From assembly GCF_045679555.1 (NCBI RefSeq), contig NC_092094.1, positions 19,677,905 to 19,741,904 on the forward strand: a DNA stretch of 64,000 bases, written 5' to 3'. A model generated the notes under the pieces. The model saw nothing but the letters and a program-made list of their open reading frames with translations, was not told where the DNA came from and ran no database searches. Every line of letters starts with the position of its first letter. The stretch's first letter is position 1. Below are positions 63,757 to 64,000 of this stretch, piece after piece. The stretch comes from Salvelinus alpinus (Eukaryota; Chordata; Actinopteri; Salmoniformes; Salmonidae). The position numbers were made by a program, and so were the translations under genes.

Positions 63757-64000
63757 CACTGAACAAAAATCTAAATGCAACATGCAAAAATTAACAGTTT
63801 TACTGAGTTACAGTTCATAAGGAAATCAATCAATTGGATTTCACATGACTGGGCAGGGGAGCAGCCACCCACCAGGGAGCCAGGCCCAGCCTGTAATAAA
63901 GGGCTTTATTACTGACAGAAATACGCCTCAGTTTCATCAGCTGTCCAGGTGGCTGGTCTCAGACGATCCCAAGAAGAAGCCAGATGAGATCCTGGGCTGG
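63757..64000 (-). mobile_element. Tc1-like transposon end in bid intron, cut by the window edge
   Basis: CACTGAACAAAAATCTAAAT follows TA at 63755-63756 and matches the inverted right terminus of the Tc1 at 37398-38947. The start of the inverted coding end follows (CAGCTGTCCAGGTGGCTGGT, complement of the ACCAGCTACCCGGACAGCTG region near 37877). Continues beyond 64000. Confidence 0.85.

Overview
The window is fish nuclear DNA, almost certainly from a salmonid (Salmo, Oncorhynchus or Salvelinus). Three things point there. Spliced vertebrate genes occupy a small part of the sequence. Most of the rest is decayed Tc1-like transposons, non-LTR retrotransposons (LINEs), tRNA-derived SINEs with the tails typical of salmonids, solo LTRs and palindromic MITE-type elements. 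The gene order matches the human 22q11 block ATP6V1E1 - BCL2L13 - BID. There is nothing bacterial, phage-like or CRISPR-like. Element family names are given from memory and are the least certain part of the annotation.

Genes. The left edge holds the first two coding exons of atp6v1e1 (V-ATPase subunit E) on the minus strand, 68-1273. bcl2l13 (Bcl-Rambo, a tail-anchored mitochondrial Bcl-2 relative and mitophagy receptor) runs on the plus strand from 28844 to 60037 in six coding exons. All splice phases agree and predict 512 residues. Its last intron is 22 kb long and packed with transposons. The right edge holds the last coding exon of bid on the minus strand, 63415-63618. atp6v1e1 and bcl2l13 are divergent; bcl2l13 and bid are convergent, with poly(A) signals only tens of bases apart near 63000. 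An intronless, frameshifted retrocopy of a uchl1-like deubiquitinase lies at 14841-15505.

Region by region. 1-1.6 kb: atp6v1e1 start. 1.9-6.2 kb: an L2-like LINE 3' end and a CCHC ORF1 fragment. 7.4-12.2 kb: one minus-strand LINE interrupted by a solo LTR and by a Tc1 element. 12.8-18.0 kb: two inverted LINE copies of one family around the uchl1 retrocopy. 20-27.6 kb: a four-layer nest (TTAA-flanked element in Tc1 in hAT-like element in older Tc1 end) and a solo LTR. 28.8-37.1 kb: the first five bcl2l13 coding exons, with a hAT-like element, a LINE tail, a Tc1 and a SINE between them. 37.1-59.1 kb: the giant intron, with another Tc1, a long-TIR element containing Tc1 plus solo LTR, a LINE cut up by five later insertions, and two sister Tc1 copies. 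59.1-63.6 kb: final bcl2l13 exon, a 3' UTR carrying a Tc1 remnant, and bid. A further Tc1 enters at 63757.

No intact transposase or reverse transcriptase was found; every mobile-element reading frame is broken. The strongest observations are the nesting relationships. They can be read to the base because inserts have target-site duplications and interrupted hosts rejoin cleanly. I found no convincing new molecular system.
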